From Hespellia stercorisuis DSM 15480 (lineage in GTDB: Bacteria > Bacillota > Clostridia > Lachnospirales > Lachnospiraceae): 64,000 nucleotides of DNA. How positions within the stretch are numbered: position 1 is the first letter of the stretch; the number at the start of each line of letters is the position of its first letter. The stretch lies in contig NZ_FQZY01000007.1 of assembly GCF_900142165.1 (NCBI RefSeq), positions 47,308 to 111,307 of the forward strand. The letters run 5' to 3'. The notes beneath the pieces are model-generated. The model worked only from the letters and a program-made list of their open reading frames with translations, searched no databases and was not told the DNA's origin. The translations under genes and the position numbers were made by a program. Of the stretch, positions 26,589-35,218 are shown piece by piece.

Positions 26589-27545
26589 CTATAATGCCAT
26601 CAGGGCAATGAGGCAAAGGATTGCTGTCACGATAGAGAATACTGCAACAACTCTTGTCTCAGACCATCCACACAACTCAAAATGATGGTGGATCGGTGCC
26701 ATTTTAAAGAACCGCTTTCCTCCGGTTGCCTTGAAGTACGTCACCTGAATCATAACAGAGAGTACCTCCACCAGATAAATCAGTCCCACAATTGCTATGA
26801 AGAGCGGCATTTGCAGCATATACGCTGTGCCTGTCACGAATCCTCCCAGTGCCAGAGAGCCTGTATCTCCCATAAAAACACTCGCGGGATAAACATTAAA
26901 CAGCAGGAATCCAAGCAATGCGCCCACCACCGCACAGGTGATTGGCTCAATCCCGCTCTTTGTCCCAATCGCGACCACGGAAAAAAACGCCGCCACCAGC
27001 ACGGTGACGCTGGATGCCAGACCGTCCAGACCGTCTGTAAAGTTGGTTCCGTTCACAGTACCGATCACAATAATAAACAGAGCCGGAATCGCAAACCACC
27101 CCAGATTCAAATATCTGCCGCCGGAAAAAGGCAGCAGCATGGTCAGCGGTACGTGTGCAACCTTCACGATATAAAACGCAAAAACAGCCGTCACCACGAT
27201 CTGCAGTGCCATCTTCTGCTTCGGGTACAGTCCGTCGGAACGCTTCAGGACCACCTTCAGATAATCATCCAGAAATCCGATCAGTCCAAATCCCAGTGTA
27301 AGGAACAAAATCGGAATAATCTTCGGATAGTCTTTAATATAAAACACGGAAGTAATGACGATACTCGCCAGAATGATCACGCCTCCCATGGTTGGCGTTC
27401 CTGCCTTCTTCAGATGGGATTGTACCCCGTCCTCCCGTTCTGTCTGCCCCATCTTCAGCCTTCTCAGAAAGGGTATTATCACCGGTCCCATAACCACACT
27501 CAGTGCAAATGCAATCAATACCGGAATCATTACGTAATAATTCAT
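26589..27545 (-). CDS. mraY: Phospho-MurNAc-pentapeptide transferase MraY
   Basis: A 318-residue, ten-helix membrane enzyme that makes lipid I. Active-site segments are LIGFLDDYLKV (paired Asp), NFTDGLDGLAS near residue 170, and the histidine cluster MAPIHHHFEL near 290. The ATG at 27545 follows GAGGTGG; an upstream in-frame ATG adds seven unlikely residues. It is separated from spoVD by a structured 250-bp spacer. Confidence 0.96.
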   Translation of the reverse strand: MNYYVMIPVLIAFALSVVMGPVIIPFLRRLKMGQTEREDGVQSHLKKAGTPTMGGVIILASIVITSVFYIKDYPKIIPILFLTLGFGLIGFLDDYLKVVLKRSDGLYPKQKMALQIVVTAVFAFYIVKVAHVPLTMLLPFSGGRYLNLGWFAIPALFIIVIGTVNGTNFTDGLDGLASSVTVLVAAFFSVVAIGTKSGIEPITCAVVGALLGFLLFNVYPASVFMGDTGSLALGGFVTGTAYMLQMPLFIAIVGLIYLVEVLSVMIQVTYFKATGGKRFFKMAPIHHHFELCGWSETRVVAVFSIVTAILCLIALMAL

Positions 27546-27653
27546 AAATCCACCTCGTCTTTTCATTAGTTTACAACAAACAGTAGTATACCATACCCGC
27601 CCTTACTTTTTCAACTATCCTGCCCTGATTTCTCCTCTTCCACCGATTCTGTC

Positions 27654-27798
27654 GTTACTGTTCACAGATAAATCTGTTCCAGTAACGTCGCCGGTCCATT
27701 TTTAAATCATCTTCGATGATGGGTCCGGCTCATAGTTACATTCACTTGATTGGCGCATAGCTTGACAGCAGGTGTCAAGCTTGCGTGTGAACAGTAAC
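27654..27798. repeat. 145-bp multi-stem inverted-repeat element between spoVD and mraY
   Basis: Outer arms GTTACTGTTCACA (27654-27666) and its complement (27786-27798) are perfect over 13 bp. Inside are an 8-bp perfect hairpin (GCTTGACA/TGTCAAGC) and an imperfect GCCGG-based hairpin with an inner ATCATC/GATGAT stem. The left arm can also pair with the adjacent GTTACTG/CAGTAAC copy. It begins right after the spoVD stop. It could be a terminator-like barrier or a small non-autonomous repeat. Confidence 0.7.
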
Positions 27799-27799
27799 A

Positions 27800-29524
27800 T
27801 TATGTCGCCGTAATTCCCAGATAAGGAAGTACATTATCGAAAATATCCCGCAGCACCGGAGCCGCGATCGTCCCGCCATAATAGACCCCCTGGGGATTGT
27901 AGATTACCACCATACCCAGTACCTTCGGATTATCTGCGGGGGCAAAGCCAATAAAGGAGGAAATGTACTTGTTGGCACTTCTCGGGAGTGTCTGGGAGGT
28001 CGCTGTCTTGCCACCAATTCGATATCCCGGGATTGCCGCATTCTTTCCAGATCCCTCGGAGACCACACTTTCCAGCAGCATATCCAGCGTCGCAGAGGTC
28101 TCCTCAGACAGAATTTTTTCCCCCTTCGGATACGCGAACTCCTCCAGTACATTTCCATCCGCATCCGCCACCCGCACGCCCAGATGAGGGGTGACGCGCC
28201 GTCCCCCGTTGATCAGGGAGCAGACCGTGGTCGCCATCTGGACCGGCGTGATCTGAAACGACTGTCCGAAAGTCATGGTTGCGAGCTCCACCAGCCCGAT
28301 ATCCTCTTTTTTGTGCATGATGGTCCCAGCCTCCCCCGGCAGATCAATTCCTGTCATCCCCAGCAGACCGAACTGCGAAAAATAGTCATAGAACTTCTCC
28401 GCACCGAGACGGAGCCCGATATTGATAAACACCGGATTGCAGGAATTTTGGATTCCCTGCACAAACGTCTCTGCGCCATGCCCCCCCACTTTATGGCACC
28501 GGATCTTCCGATCCTCCACGACCGCATATCCAGGACAGGAAAAGGTATCTGAGAGCTTCACAACCCCCTCCTCCAGACAGGCCGCTGTAGTGATGATCTT
28601 AAATGTGGATCCCGGCTCATAAGTGTCATTAATGCACCCGTTTCTCCACATCTGGTTCAGCGCATCCTGTTTCTGTTCCTCTCCGAGATTCGCCCCGGAA
28701 TCCGCCGTATTCAGGACAAAGGGTTCATTCAGATTAAACTCCGGTACATTTACCATTGCGAGAATCCCTCCGTCCTGGGGATTCATGAGAATGACCGCCA
28801 CCTTATCCGCCTGCTTTTCTTCCATCACATTCTCCGCGGCCTGCTGGGCAAAGCTCTGGATATTATAGTCAAGACTGGTATACAACGTGCTGCCCGGTAT
28901 GGGCTCCCTGCGGTTTTCCTCCTCCCCCTCAAGTTCCACACCCCGCGCGTCCGTCACCGTCAGGATGGTACCGTTGATTCCCTTCAGGTATTCCTCGTAC
29001 ATTACCTCCAGCCCCACAATCCCCTGATTGTCTCCTCCGGTGAAGCCGAGCACCTTTGAAGCCAGCTCCTCATAGGGGTAATAGCGTTTATAATCCTCAT
29101 CCACCTTCACCCCCTCCAGCTCATAGCCGCGAATCCGGTCTCCCACCTTCTTATCCACATTGGTCTTGATTTTTTCCATGGAGGACACCTTCTCCACCGA
29201 TTTTCTCACATCGGCTGCATCCATTCCCAGCTCCCTTGACAGCACCTCGATCACCTGCCCGCTGTCCCGGATCTGGCTGTGGATGACCGAGACCGTACAG
29301 ACCGTCTTGTTCACCGCCAGTGCCGTTCCGTTCGCATCTGCGATCACGCCGCGCGCCGCCTTGATCTCCCGCTCCCGCTCGTGGAGTGTCTCTGCTTTTT
29401 TCTGGTAATAGTCCGCCTCAAAGACCATCAGATAGACAAGCCTTGCGGTCAGCACGGTCACCAGCCCCAGAAAGCCCAAAAAAATAATCAGGATTTTCTT
29501 CCTGTTATATGTTCTGCTCTTCAT
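27800..29524 (-). CDS. spoVD: SpoVD-type class B penicillin-binding protein
   Basis: A 574-residue transpeptidase with an N-terminal helix (about 10-33), a dimerisation domain, and the catalytic domain: GSTFKI with the active serine near residue 305, SCN near 364, and GGKTATSQ near 510 in place of the usual KTGT. It has no PASTA repeats, unlike Bacillus SpoVD. SpoVD makes spore cortex with a SEDS partner. It lies between pbpB and mraY as in other Clostridia. Its ribosome site is buried in a leader hairpin (29529-29580). Division versus sporulation role is inferred from family and position. Confidence 0.88.
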   Translation of the reverse strand: MKSRTYNRKKILIIFLGFLGLVTVLTARLVYLMVFEADYYQKKAETLHEREREIKAARGVIADANGTALAVNKTVCTVSVIHSQIRDSGQVIEVLSRELGMDAADVRKSVEKVSSMEKIKTNVDKKVGDRIRGYELEGVKVDEDYKRYYPYEELASKVLGFTGGDNQGIVGLEVMYEEYLKGINGTILTVTDARGVELEGEEENRREPIPGSTLYTSLDYNIQSFAQQAAENVMEEKQADKVAVILMNPQDGGILAMVNVPEFNLNEPFVLNTADSGANLGEEQKQDALNQMWRNGCINDTYEPGSTFKIITTAACLEEGVVKLSDTFSCPGYAVVEDRKIRCHKVGGHGAETFVQGIQNSCNPVFINIGLRLGAEKFYDYFSQFGLLGMTGIDLPGEAGTIMHKKEDIGLVELATMTFGQSFQITPVQMATTVCSLINGGRRVTPHLGVRVADADGNVLEEFAYPKGEKILSEETSATLDMLLESVVSEGSGKNAAIPGYRIGGKTATSQTLPRSANKYISSFIGFAPADNPKVLGMVVIYNPQGVYYGGTIAAPVLRDIFDNVLPYLGITAT

Positions 29525-29528
29525 AAAA

Positions 29529-29580
29529 ATAACCTTACAAAAGACATTTTTACAATGTATTACATCTTTTGTAAGGTTAT
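29529..29580 (-). promoter_or_regulatory. spoVD leader hairpin (terminator or translation block)
   Basis: A perfect 16-bp stem (29529-29544 with 29565-29580) with a 20-base loop ends 4 bases before the spoVD ATG and is followed by TTTTT. It reads as an intrinsic terminator for pbpB. Its 3' arm also contains AAGG, the only ribosome-site-like sequence for spoVD, so read-through RNA would have a hidden ribosome site. Confidence 0.75.
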
Positions 29581-29629
29581 GAACAGTTCAAGATAATTCT
29601 AAGTATTTCTAAGCCGTTCTGCTCTTCTT

Positions 29630-31657
29630 TTATTCTGTTGTGGAACTGTCCGGCGTGGAAATCCAGTCCGTATAATCCGGTGTGTAGCTGTCATCCGCAT
29701 AGTTACCGGAGGCGTTGGAATAATCCTCCGTATAGGCCGAATCATAATTCTGGTAAGTACTGTCTTCCGGAGTCTGTACTGCGTCAGCCGACGTGGTATC
29801 TGCCGCATCCGACGAAATCGTCGAAACATTCAGATACGGGAACGCCTGCGCCATGATCTTCTGGGACAGTTCCAGCACATAAGAACTGGTGGACTGATCC
29901 GGAACATTTGGCTCGTCGATCACAACATAGACCAGTACCTCCGGATTCTCCTGCGGTGCATATCCGATATAAGACAGAACGTAGTTGCCCTGATCTCTCG
30001 GAATCTTCTCCGCCGTTCCGGTCTTCGCACCGATATCATACCCTTCCACCTGTGCGCTCTTTCCTGTTCCGTAATCCATTACGGCTTTCATGTATCCTTT
30101 CACCTTCGTGGATGTCTCCTCGGAAATGGTCTTTCTCATCAGTACCGGATCCTTCGTCTCCAGCACATTACCGTCCTCGTCCTCTATCTGCTTCACAATG
30201 TGAGGCTCGTAATAATATCCACCGTTGATCAGTGAAGAAAACGCGCTCACCATCTGTGTCATTGTTACATTAAAGTTCTGTCCGAAGGAGTTCGTAGCAA
30301 GATCGGTAACCTCCATAGTATCCTTCGTATACAGCAGCGACGCCGTAGACGCCTCACTCGGCAGGTCGATTCCGGTGTACTGACCAAACCCGAATATCTT
30401 CTGGTATCTTGTAAAATCGGCTATGCCGATTGCTTCCGCAATTCCCATCAGAGACACATTACAGGAATTGGCGATTGCCTGCTCTATAGTCTGCTCGCCG
30501 TGTCCGCTTCTCAGATGACAGTAGATATCGTAATCGCCCACATGGAGATATCCACCGCAGTTATAAGTCTCATCCCCGGTGATTGCCCCTGTCTCCAGTC
30601 CCGTAGCCACCGTAAATGGTTTCGCCGTCGACCCTGGTTCAAATGCATCACTGACCGCAAAATTGCGCCACACTTCATTGTAAGCCTCCGTCAGCTCCTC
30701 ATCGGTCATCTTGTCCAGTTTTTCCTTTGAGTACGCCGCGGTCAGGTCTCTTGGATTGTTCAGATCAAAGTTCGGATAGGAAGACTCCGCAAGAATCTCT
30801 CCTGTGTTGGGATCCATGATAATGACAGCGGTGTTCGTACTTCCCGGATCCTCCTTGCGGTACTCCCCTTTGTGAGCATCGTTAAATTCCAAAATGCACT
30901 GCTCCACAATATTCTGCAGCGTCACATCGATGGTGGACACCACCGTGTTGCCATTCTGCACTTCTTTCACCGTCCGCTCTAATGAGGAATCCTCATCCAG
31001 ATAGCCGTATTCTCTTCCGTCTGTCCCGTTCAGGATGTCGTTGTAGGAACTCTCGATTCCGATGGTTCCCTGATTGTCACTTGTGGAAAACCCAATCACG
31101 TCCGACGCAGTAGAATTGTATGGATAAAGGCGGTTGTAATCCTCCTCCAGCCAGATTCCCTTGACATCCGGATATTTTTCATTATCCGAATCGATCTTAT
31201 CAAATTCCATCTTTTTGTCGTATGACACATCGGTCTTGATCTTGCTGTATCTGCTCTTCGGATTGTCGGCAATCTCCTGCCGTACCTCGGCCTCGTCGCA
31301 TCCGAAGCAGTCCACCAGCACCTTGATCGTTGGTTCCAGATAATCCTTTTCCGCGAGCAGCTCCTGCACATCCAGAATCAGATTGTACACCCGTTCGCTG
31401 GTTGCCATCTTCGTGCCGTTGCGGTCCACAATATCCCCTCGCTTAAAGGGAATGATCCTGCTGTCATACTCCTGCTGGTTCAAGACCACTTTCGTGTATT
31501 TGTCCCCGTTGGACGCATTGATATATGTGATTCTTCCTATAAGAACAACAAAAACTAGCACAATTCCTACGAATAATATTGCTAGTTTTTCCTGCATTTT
31601 TTTTGGAAATTTTCTTTTTAAAAAGCTATATTTCTTTTTTTTTCTTCTTTGTGCCAT
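29630..31657 (-). CDS. pbpB: Division transpeptidase PBP2B/FtsI
   Basis: A 675-residue class B PBP. After a basic N-terminus and one helix (about 24-44) come the dimerisation region (FKRGDIVDRNGTKMATSERV) and the catalytic domain with the active serine in EPGSTAKPF (about residue 346), SCN (about 400), and GAKTGTAEK (about 548). The last 60 residues are an acidic Ser/Thr/Tyr tail not needed for catalysis. It crosslinks septal peptidoglycan together with FtsW. It follows ftsL, starting after GGTG. Confidence 0.94.
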   Translation of the reverse strand: MAQRRKKKKYSFLKRKFPKKMQEKLAILFVGIVLVFVVLIGRITYINASNGDKYTKVVLNQQEYDSRIIPFKRGDIVDRNGTKMATSERVYNLILDVQELLAEKDYLEPTIKVLVDCFGCDEAEVRQEIADNPKSRYSKIKTDVSYDKKMEFDKIDSDNEKYPDVKGIWLEEDYNRLYPYNSTASDVIGFSTSDNQGTIGIESSYNDILNGTDGREYGYLDEDSSLERTVKEVQNGNTVVSTIDVTLQNIVEQCILEFNDAHKGEYRKEDPGSTNTAVIIMDPNTGEILAESSYPNFDLNNPRDLTAAYSKEKLDKMTDEELTEAYNEVWRNFAVSDAFEPGSTAKPFTVATGLETGAITGDETYNCGGYLHVGDYDIYCHLRSGHGEQTIEQAIANSCNVSLMGIAEAIGIADFTRYQKIFGFGQYTGIDLPSEASTASLLYTKDTMEVTDLATNSFGQNFNVTMTQMVSAFSSLINGGYYYEPHIVKQIEDEDGNVLETKDPVLMRKTISEETSTKVKGYMKAVMDYGTGKSAQVEGYDIGAKTGTAEKIPRDQGNYVLSYIGYAPQENPEVLVYVVIDEPNVPDQSTSSYVLELSQKIMAQAFPYLNVSTISSDAADTTSADAVQTPEDSTYQNYDSAYTEDYSNASGNYADDSYTPDYTDWISTPDSSTTE

Positions 31658-31671
31658 ATTTATTTCACCTG

Positions 31672-32226
31672 TTAATCTGCAGTATTGGCGGACTGCGCAA
31701 GTATGCCGTCTTTCGGTATATCCTGCAGCTGTTCCAATGAATCGCCGCTTGGACTCTCATACTCTACGACCTGTCCCTGAGATGCATATACCATTCCCAT
31801 CTCATTCATGGCTCTGTTACGGATATCCTCCAGATTCACAGAGTCCAGAACCGCATTATACTGCGTGTTGTTCTGTTCCGTCAAGCCTGCCAGTTCCTCC
31901 TGCAGGGTTGTGATAGATTCGGAACGATTCTGAATGGTTGTCTGCAGCTGCAGATACTGTACGCACACAAACACTGCGCACAATGCAGCAATAGCCAGAA
32001 AAGAAACATACGCCGGATTCAGTCTCAGCGCTCTGTTTCGATTTTTCCGGACCTGACGGCTCGGTTCTCTGACTGGTTTTACTGGTTTCGCCCGTCTCGC
32101 CGGTTCACGGCGGCTCGGTGCTTCTGCCGGCTGGCGCACTGTGTTTCCGTAGACATACGTCTGTCTGCGTGATCTGCCTGTACTATCCTGTTGTCTTCTC
32201 GTCGATGTCTGTCTTCTTGCAGCCAC
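31672..32226 (-). CDS. ftsL: FtsL-like septum formation protein
   Basis: A 184-residue bitopic protein with a long Arg-rich cytoplasmic region (1 to about 68), one helix (about 73-91), and a coiled coil (LQTTIQNRSESITTLQEELAGL) outside. The position between rsmH and pbpB, and this layout, identify FtsL. The start codon appears to be GTG with AAAGGGTGG ahead. The basic tail is longer than in Bacillus FtsL. Confidence 0.85.
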   Translation of the reverse strand: MAARRQTSTRRQQDSTGRSRRQTYVYGNTVRQPAEAPSRREPARRAKPVKPVREPSRQVRKNRNRALRLNPAYVSFLAIAALCAVFVCVQYLQLQTTIQNRSESITTLQEELAGLTEQNNTQYNAVLDSVNLEDIRNRAMNEMGMVYASQGQVVEYESPSGDSLEQLQDIPKDGILAQSANTAD

Positions 32227-32287
32227 GTTGCACCACCCTTTCTATCGGCCCATACATTGTCCATGCTCCCCATGGACGCCCTGTGAT

Positions 32288-33223
32288 CTAAGCCCGTTCA
32301 AAAATACGAAGCTTTGCGCTCTTTGAACGACTGTTATGTAACAACTCTTCCTCACTTGGCAGTATCGGCTTTCTTGTTATTACTCTCCCTTTTGAAACCC
32401 TTCCGCACACACATGTCGGAAAATTACTCGGACAGATACATGGATTTTCGTTCTTTCTAAAACTACTCTTCACAATTCTGTCCTCCAGCGAATGAAATGT
32501 AATAATACAGATTCTTCCGCCCGGATTCAGTATCTCGATCATATCATCCAGCGAATCCCTGAGTACATCCAGCTCCCTGTTCAATTCGATTCGAATTGCC
32601 TGGAATGTACGCTTGGCGGGATGTCCCGATGTCTTCTGTACCTTCATCGGAATCGAATGCCGGATCACCTCGATCAACTGTCCCGTTGTTTCGATGGGCC
32701 CCCGCTCGCGCTCTATCACGATATGTTTGGCGATGTTCTTCGCGAACTTGTCCTCGCCATAATCCCTGATCACGCGATAGAGGTCCATCTCACTGTAGTC
32801 ATTGACGATATCCCTTGCAGTCATCTCCTGCCTCTGATCCATTCTCATGTCCAGTGGGGCATCTACCCGATAAGAAAATCCTCGTTCTGCCGTGTCCAAC
32901 TGATAAGAAGACACGCCCAGGTCAAGTACGATCCCATCGACTTTGTCAACGCCTATTTCATGGAGCTTCGACTTCATTTCGCAATAATTGCTCCTGATTA
33001 TTGTTACTTTCTCCCCGAAGTCGCCTAGTCGAACACCGGCTGCCCTGATGGCATCGGCGTCCTGGTCTATTCCTATAAATCTCCCCTGTCTGTTCAGCTG
33101 ACTGCACACCTGGTAAGCATGTCCTCCGCCTCCGAGTGTACCATCCACGTAGATGCCATCCGGCTTAATCGCCAGCCCATCCACGGTTTCTTCAAGTAGT
33201 ACTGATGTGTGTTCAAATGCCAT
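32288..33223 (-). CDS. rsmH: 16S rRNA (cytosine-1402 N4) methyltransferase RsmH
   Basis: A 311-residue SAM-dependent enzyme (MraW). It starts [15 protein letters not shown], has the SAM loop [13 protein letters not shown] near residue 30, [10 protein letters not shown] near 100, and [15 protein letters not shown] near 250. The ATG at 33223 has GGAGG ahead; an earlier in-frame ATG adds four residues. It follows mraZ, as in nearly all dcw clusters. Confidence 0.96.
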   Translation of the reverse strand: MAFEHTSVLLEETVDGLAIKPDGIYVDGTLGGGGHAYQVCSQLNRQGRFIGIDQDADAIRAAGVRLGDFGEKVTIIRSNYCEMKSKLHEIGVDKVDGIVLDLGVSSYQLDTAERGFSYRVDAPLDMRMDQRQEMTARDIVNDYSEMDLYRVIRDYGEDKFAKNIAKHIVIERERGPIETTGQLIEVIRHSIPMKVQKTSGHPAKRTFQAIRIELNRELDVLRDSLDDMIEILNPGGRICIITFHSLEDRIVKSSFRKNENPCICPSNFPTCVCGRVSKGRVITRKPILPSEEELLHNSRSKSAKLRIFERA

Positions 33224-33245
33224 ATCATCCTCCATTTGGTTCTAA

Positions 33246-33683
33246 TTAGATCTGAATCCCCATTGCTTCCATCTGGCCTGCAATTGCATCCATATCTTCC
33301 TCTGATACATCGCTTTCTTCTTCCCAGCGAGCCTTGTCCCAAATCTCAACATGATCCTGAACTCCAACTAAGACAACGTCTTTCTCAAGACCTGCCGCTT
33401 CTCTCAGTTCCGGTTTGATAAGAACTCTCCCCTGCTTATCAAAGGTACTGTCCGAAGCACTTCCGAAGAAGTAACGCTTAAAAGTCCTGGCGGCTTTGTT
33501 CATCAGTGGTAAGGTCTCCAGCTTGTCGACGAAACTTTCCCATTCGTCCTGTGAATACACAAATAAACATCCCTCTAATCCCTTACAAATCACAAGACTC
33601 TCTCCCAATTCCTCTCGTAACTTTGCTGGAATAATCAAGCGACCCTTGTCGTCAATACTATGATTAAATTCACCTAACAACAT
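33246..33683 (-). CDS. mraZ: Transcriptional regulator MraZ
   Basis: A 145-residue protein with two AbrB-like repeats, each with a DKGR-type core (SIDDKGRLIIPAKLREEL near 10; TFDKQGRVLIKPELREAAGL near 80). MraZ binds GTGG-type direct repeats ahead of its own operon and represses it. The ATG at 33683 is preferred over GTG three codons earlier, which overlaps the ribosome site. The predicted binding repeats are present at 33720-33775. Confidence 0.95.
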   Translation of the reverse strand: MLLGEFNHSIDDKGRLIIPAKLREELGESLVICKGLEGCLFVYSQDEWESFVDKLETLPLMNKAARTFKRYFFGSASDSTFDKQGRVLIKPELREAAGLEKDVVLVGVQDHVEIWDKARWEEESDVSEEDMDAIAGQMEAMGIQI

Positions 33684-33719
33684 ACGGATCACCTTCTTTC
33701 AAAGAGGTTATTGATGCGC

Positions 33720-33792
33720 TCCACTTTGACACCACTATCTACCACTTCCTACCACTTGACTCCATTCTAACCCACTTCATCTCCCTTTTCAA
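33720..33792 (-). promoter_or_regulatory. dcw promoter with MraZ-box repeats
   Basis: On the minus strand TTGAAA (33787-33792) and TAGAAT (33764-33769) lie 17 bp apart. From 33720 to 33775 six GTGG-like units occur at 10-11 bp intervals (three exact GTGGT copies at 33731, 33741, 33751). This is the direct-repeat pattern bound by the MraZ ring and sits across and downstream of the -10. Confidence 0.85.
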
Positions 33793-33863
33793 CCCTTTTT
33801 TATTGTTTTAGTAAATTTGTACAATCGCGTAAAAGTCTGATTTTTCGAAAAAAACGGCACAAA

Positions 33864-33912
33864 AAAAGTGGTGGCAACAAAATGTGCTATACATTTTGTT
33901 GCCAACCACTTT
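33864..33912 (-). terminator. Strong terminator upstream of the dcw promoter
   Basis: A stem of about 20 bp (AAAGTGGT-GGCAACAAAATGT and complement, one bulged base) is followed on the minus strand by seven Ts. It ends the transcript of the small membrane protein gene and insulates the mraZ promoter. Confidence 0.9.
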
Positions 33913-33923
33913 ATGTTGTACTT

Positions 33924-34157
33924 CTATGATAATGAACTCATATACTCTGTAATTGCGTCGTAATTAATCTCCACTGTACTCCTCGGCTGGTTCGCCGTGT
34001 ATGTACCATATGCTGAATATCCAAGCCATCCCACCAGCGCCAGTGCCACAAGACTCAGTACCGTCTTTCTGACTATATTCATGAATTTCTGCTTTTGGGC
34101 AATTTTCTTTCTGTTTGCCTTTTCTTCTTTATAACGTTCTACTTTCTCCTGACTCAT
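33924..34157 (-). CDS. Small basic single-pass membrane protein, unknown function
   Basis: A 77-residue protein: a highly charged N-terminus (MSQEKVERYKEEKANRKKIA), one helix at about residues 30-50, and a short outer tail. The reading frame extends upstream to 34310, but the ATG at 34157 has GGGAAG ahead and gives a sensible topology. It lies between degV and the dcw cluster on the same strand. I do not recognise the family. Confidence 0.6.
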   Translation of the reverse strand: MSQEKVERYKEEKANRKKIAQKQKFMNIVRKTVLSLVALALVGWLGYSAYGTYTANQPRSTVEINYDAITEYMSSLS

Positions 34158-34275
34158 ACTGCTTCCCTTTCCGCGTATATATTTTGATGACCTGTGCCGT
34201 CGGCACTGCTCATTGCTATCGCGAACAGTATACCACAAAATAGCATAGGGGTCAAAATATTTTCCTGTCCGGGTG

Positions 34276-35115
34276 TCACAGTACGACGATGATTCCGCCG
34301 TCACTTGCATAGAGACTGCTGATTCCTTCCGTATCCAGAATAAAGCTTGACTTTACCTGAATCCGCTCACGGATCATGCTCTCCACCATCTTCGCCCGCT
34401 CTGGACAGTTACAATGTGAAATCGCAAGGATCTTCCCCTCTGTATCTTTGGCGTCCTTCACAATGTGGTCCACCATCTTCGCCAGCGCTTTTTTTATGCC
34501 TCTCGCCTGACCAAGCTGAATGATGCTTCCCTCTTTTGTCGCTCCCATGACCGGCTTGATGTTCAGGGCACTCGCAACCACGGCCTTGATTCCGGTCAAA
34601 CGCCCGTTCTTGCGCAGCGCATCCAGTGATTCCAATACAAAGTACGTATTTCGTTCGTCCCGGTCTGCCTCCACATTCTCCACGATCTTTTCAAACGGAA
34701 GTCCCTGCTCCTCATACTTGCGGATGTCCATCGCAATCAGTGTCTCGGCGATGGATGCGGAACGTGAATCAAACACATGGATATTTTTCTCCCCACATTC
34801 CTCCACATAGAGATTTCTGCCGAGCACGGCACTGTTATAAGAGCCGCTCAGCTGTGATGACAGTGTAACTGCATAAGCCCGCTCAGTCTCTCCACCGAAC
34901 TCCTGCATATACAGCTCCGGCGATGGACAGGAAGACTTCGGGCAGTTCGGACTCTCCGCCACCATTCTCAGAAAATCGGCCTGATCAAATGTCTCGTCAT
35001 CCACAATATATTTATCGTCAACCTGAATCGTCAGCGGTGCATTCTCATACACACCGCTTTTTTTCATCTCATCCGTCCACTCGCAGCAGCTGTCTGTAAC
35101 CACTTTATAGTTCAT
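34276..35115 (-). CDS. DegV-family fatty-acid-binding protein
   Basis: A 279-residue protein beginning YKVVTDSCCEWTDEM, with TSSL-like lipid-head contacts in TLSSQLSGSYNSA (about residue 85) and VFDSRSAS (about 115). DegV proteins bind fatty acids and hand them to the FakA kinase. No fakA lies nearby. The C-terminus overlaps nothing and 118 bp separate it from the next gene. Biological role here is unknown. Confidence 0.88.
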   Translation of the reverse strand: MNYKVVTDSCCEWTDEMKKSGVYENAPLTIQVDDKYIVDDETFDQADFLRMVAESPNCPKSSCPSPELYMQEFGGETERAYAVTLSSQLSGSYNSAVLGRNLYVEECGEKNIHVFDSRSASIAETLIAMDIRKYEEQGLPFEKIVENVEADRDERNTYFVLESLDALRKNGRLTGIKAVVASALNIKPVMGATKEGSIIQLGQARGIKKALAKMVDHIVKDAKDTEGKILAISHCNCPERAKMVESMIRERIQVKSSFILDTEGISSLYASDGGIIVVL

Positions 35116-35218
35116 CTTTTTCCTCCTGATAACATCTGCAGCAATATTCGCTCCTATCAGATGTAGTTTTAAATACTACATAATCATATCATATTTCCTG
35201 TTCAATGAAAAGAAATAT

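Noticed and set aside
33724-33775. GTGG repeats as a mobile or CRISPR-like repeat
   Set aside because: The 10-bp spacing, position at the mraZ promoter and sequence fit the MraZ operator.
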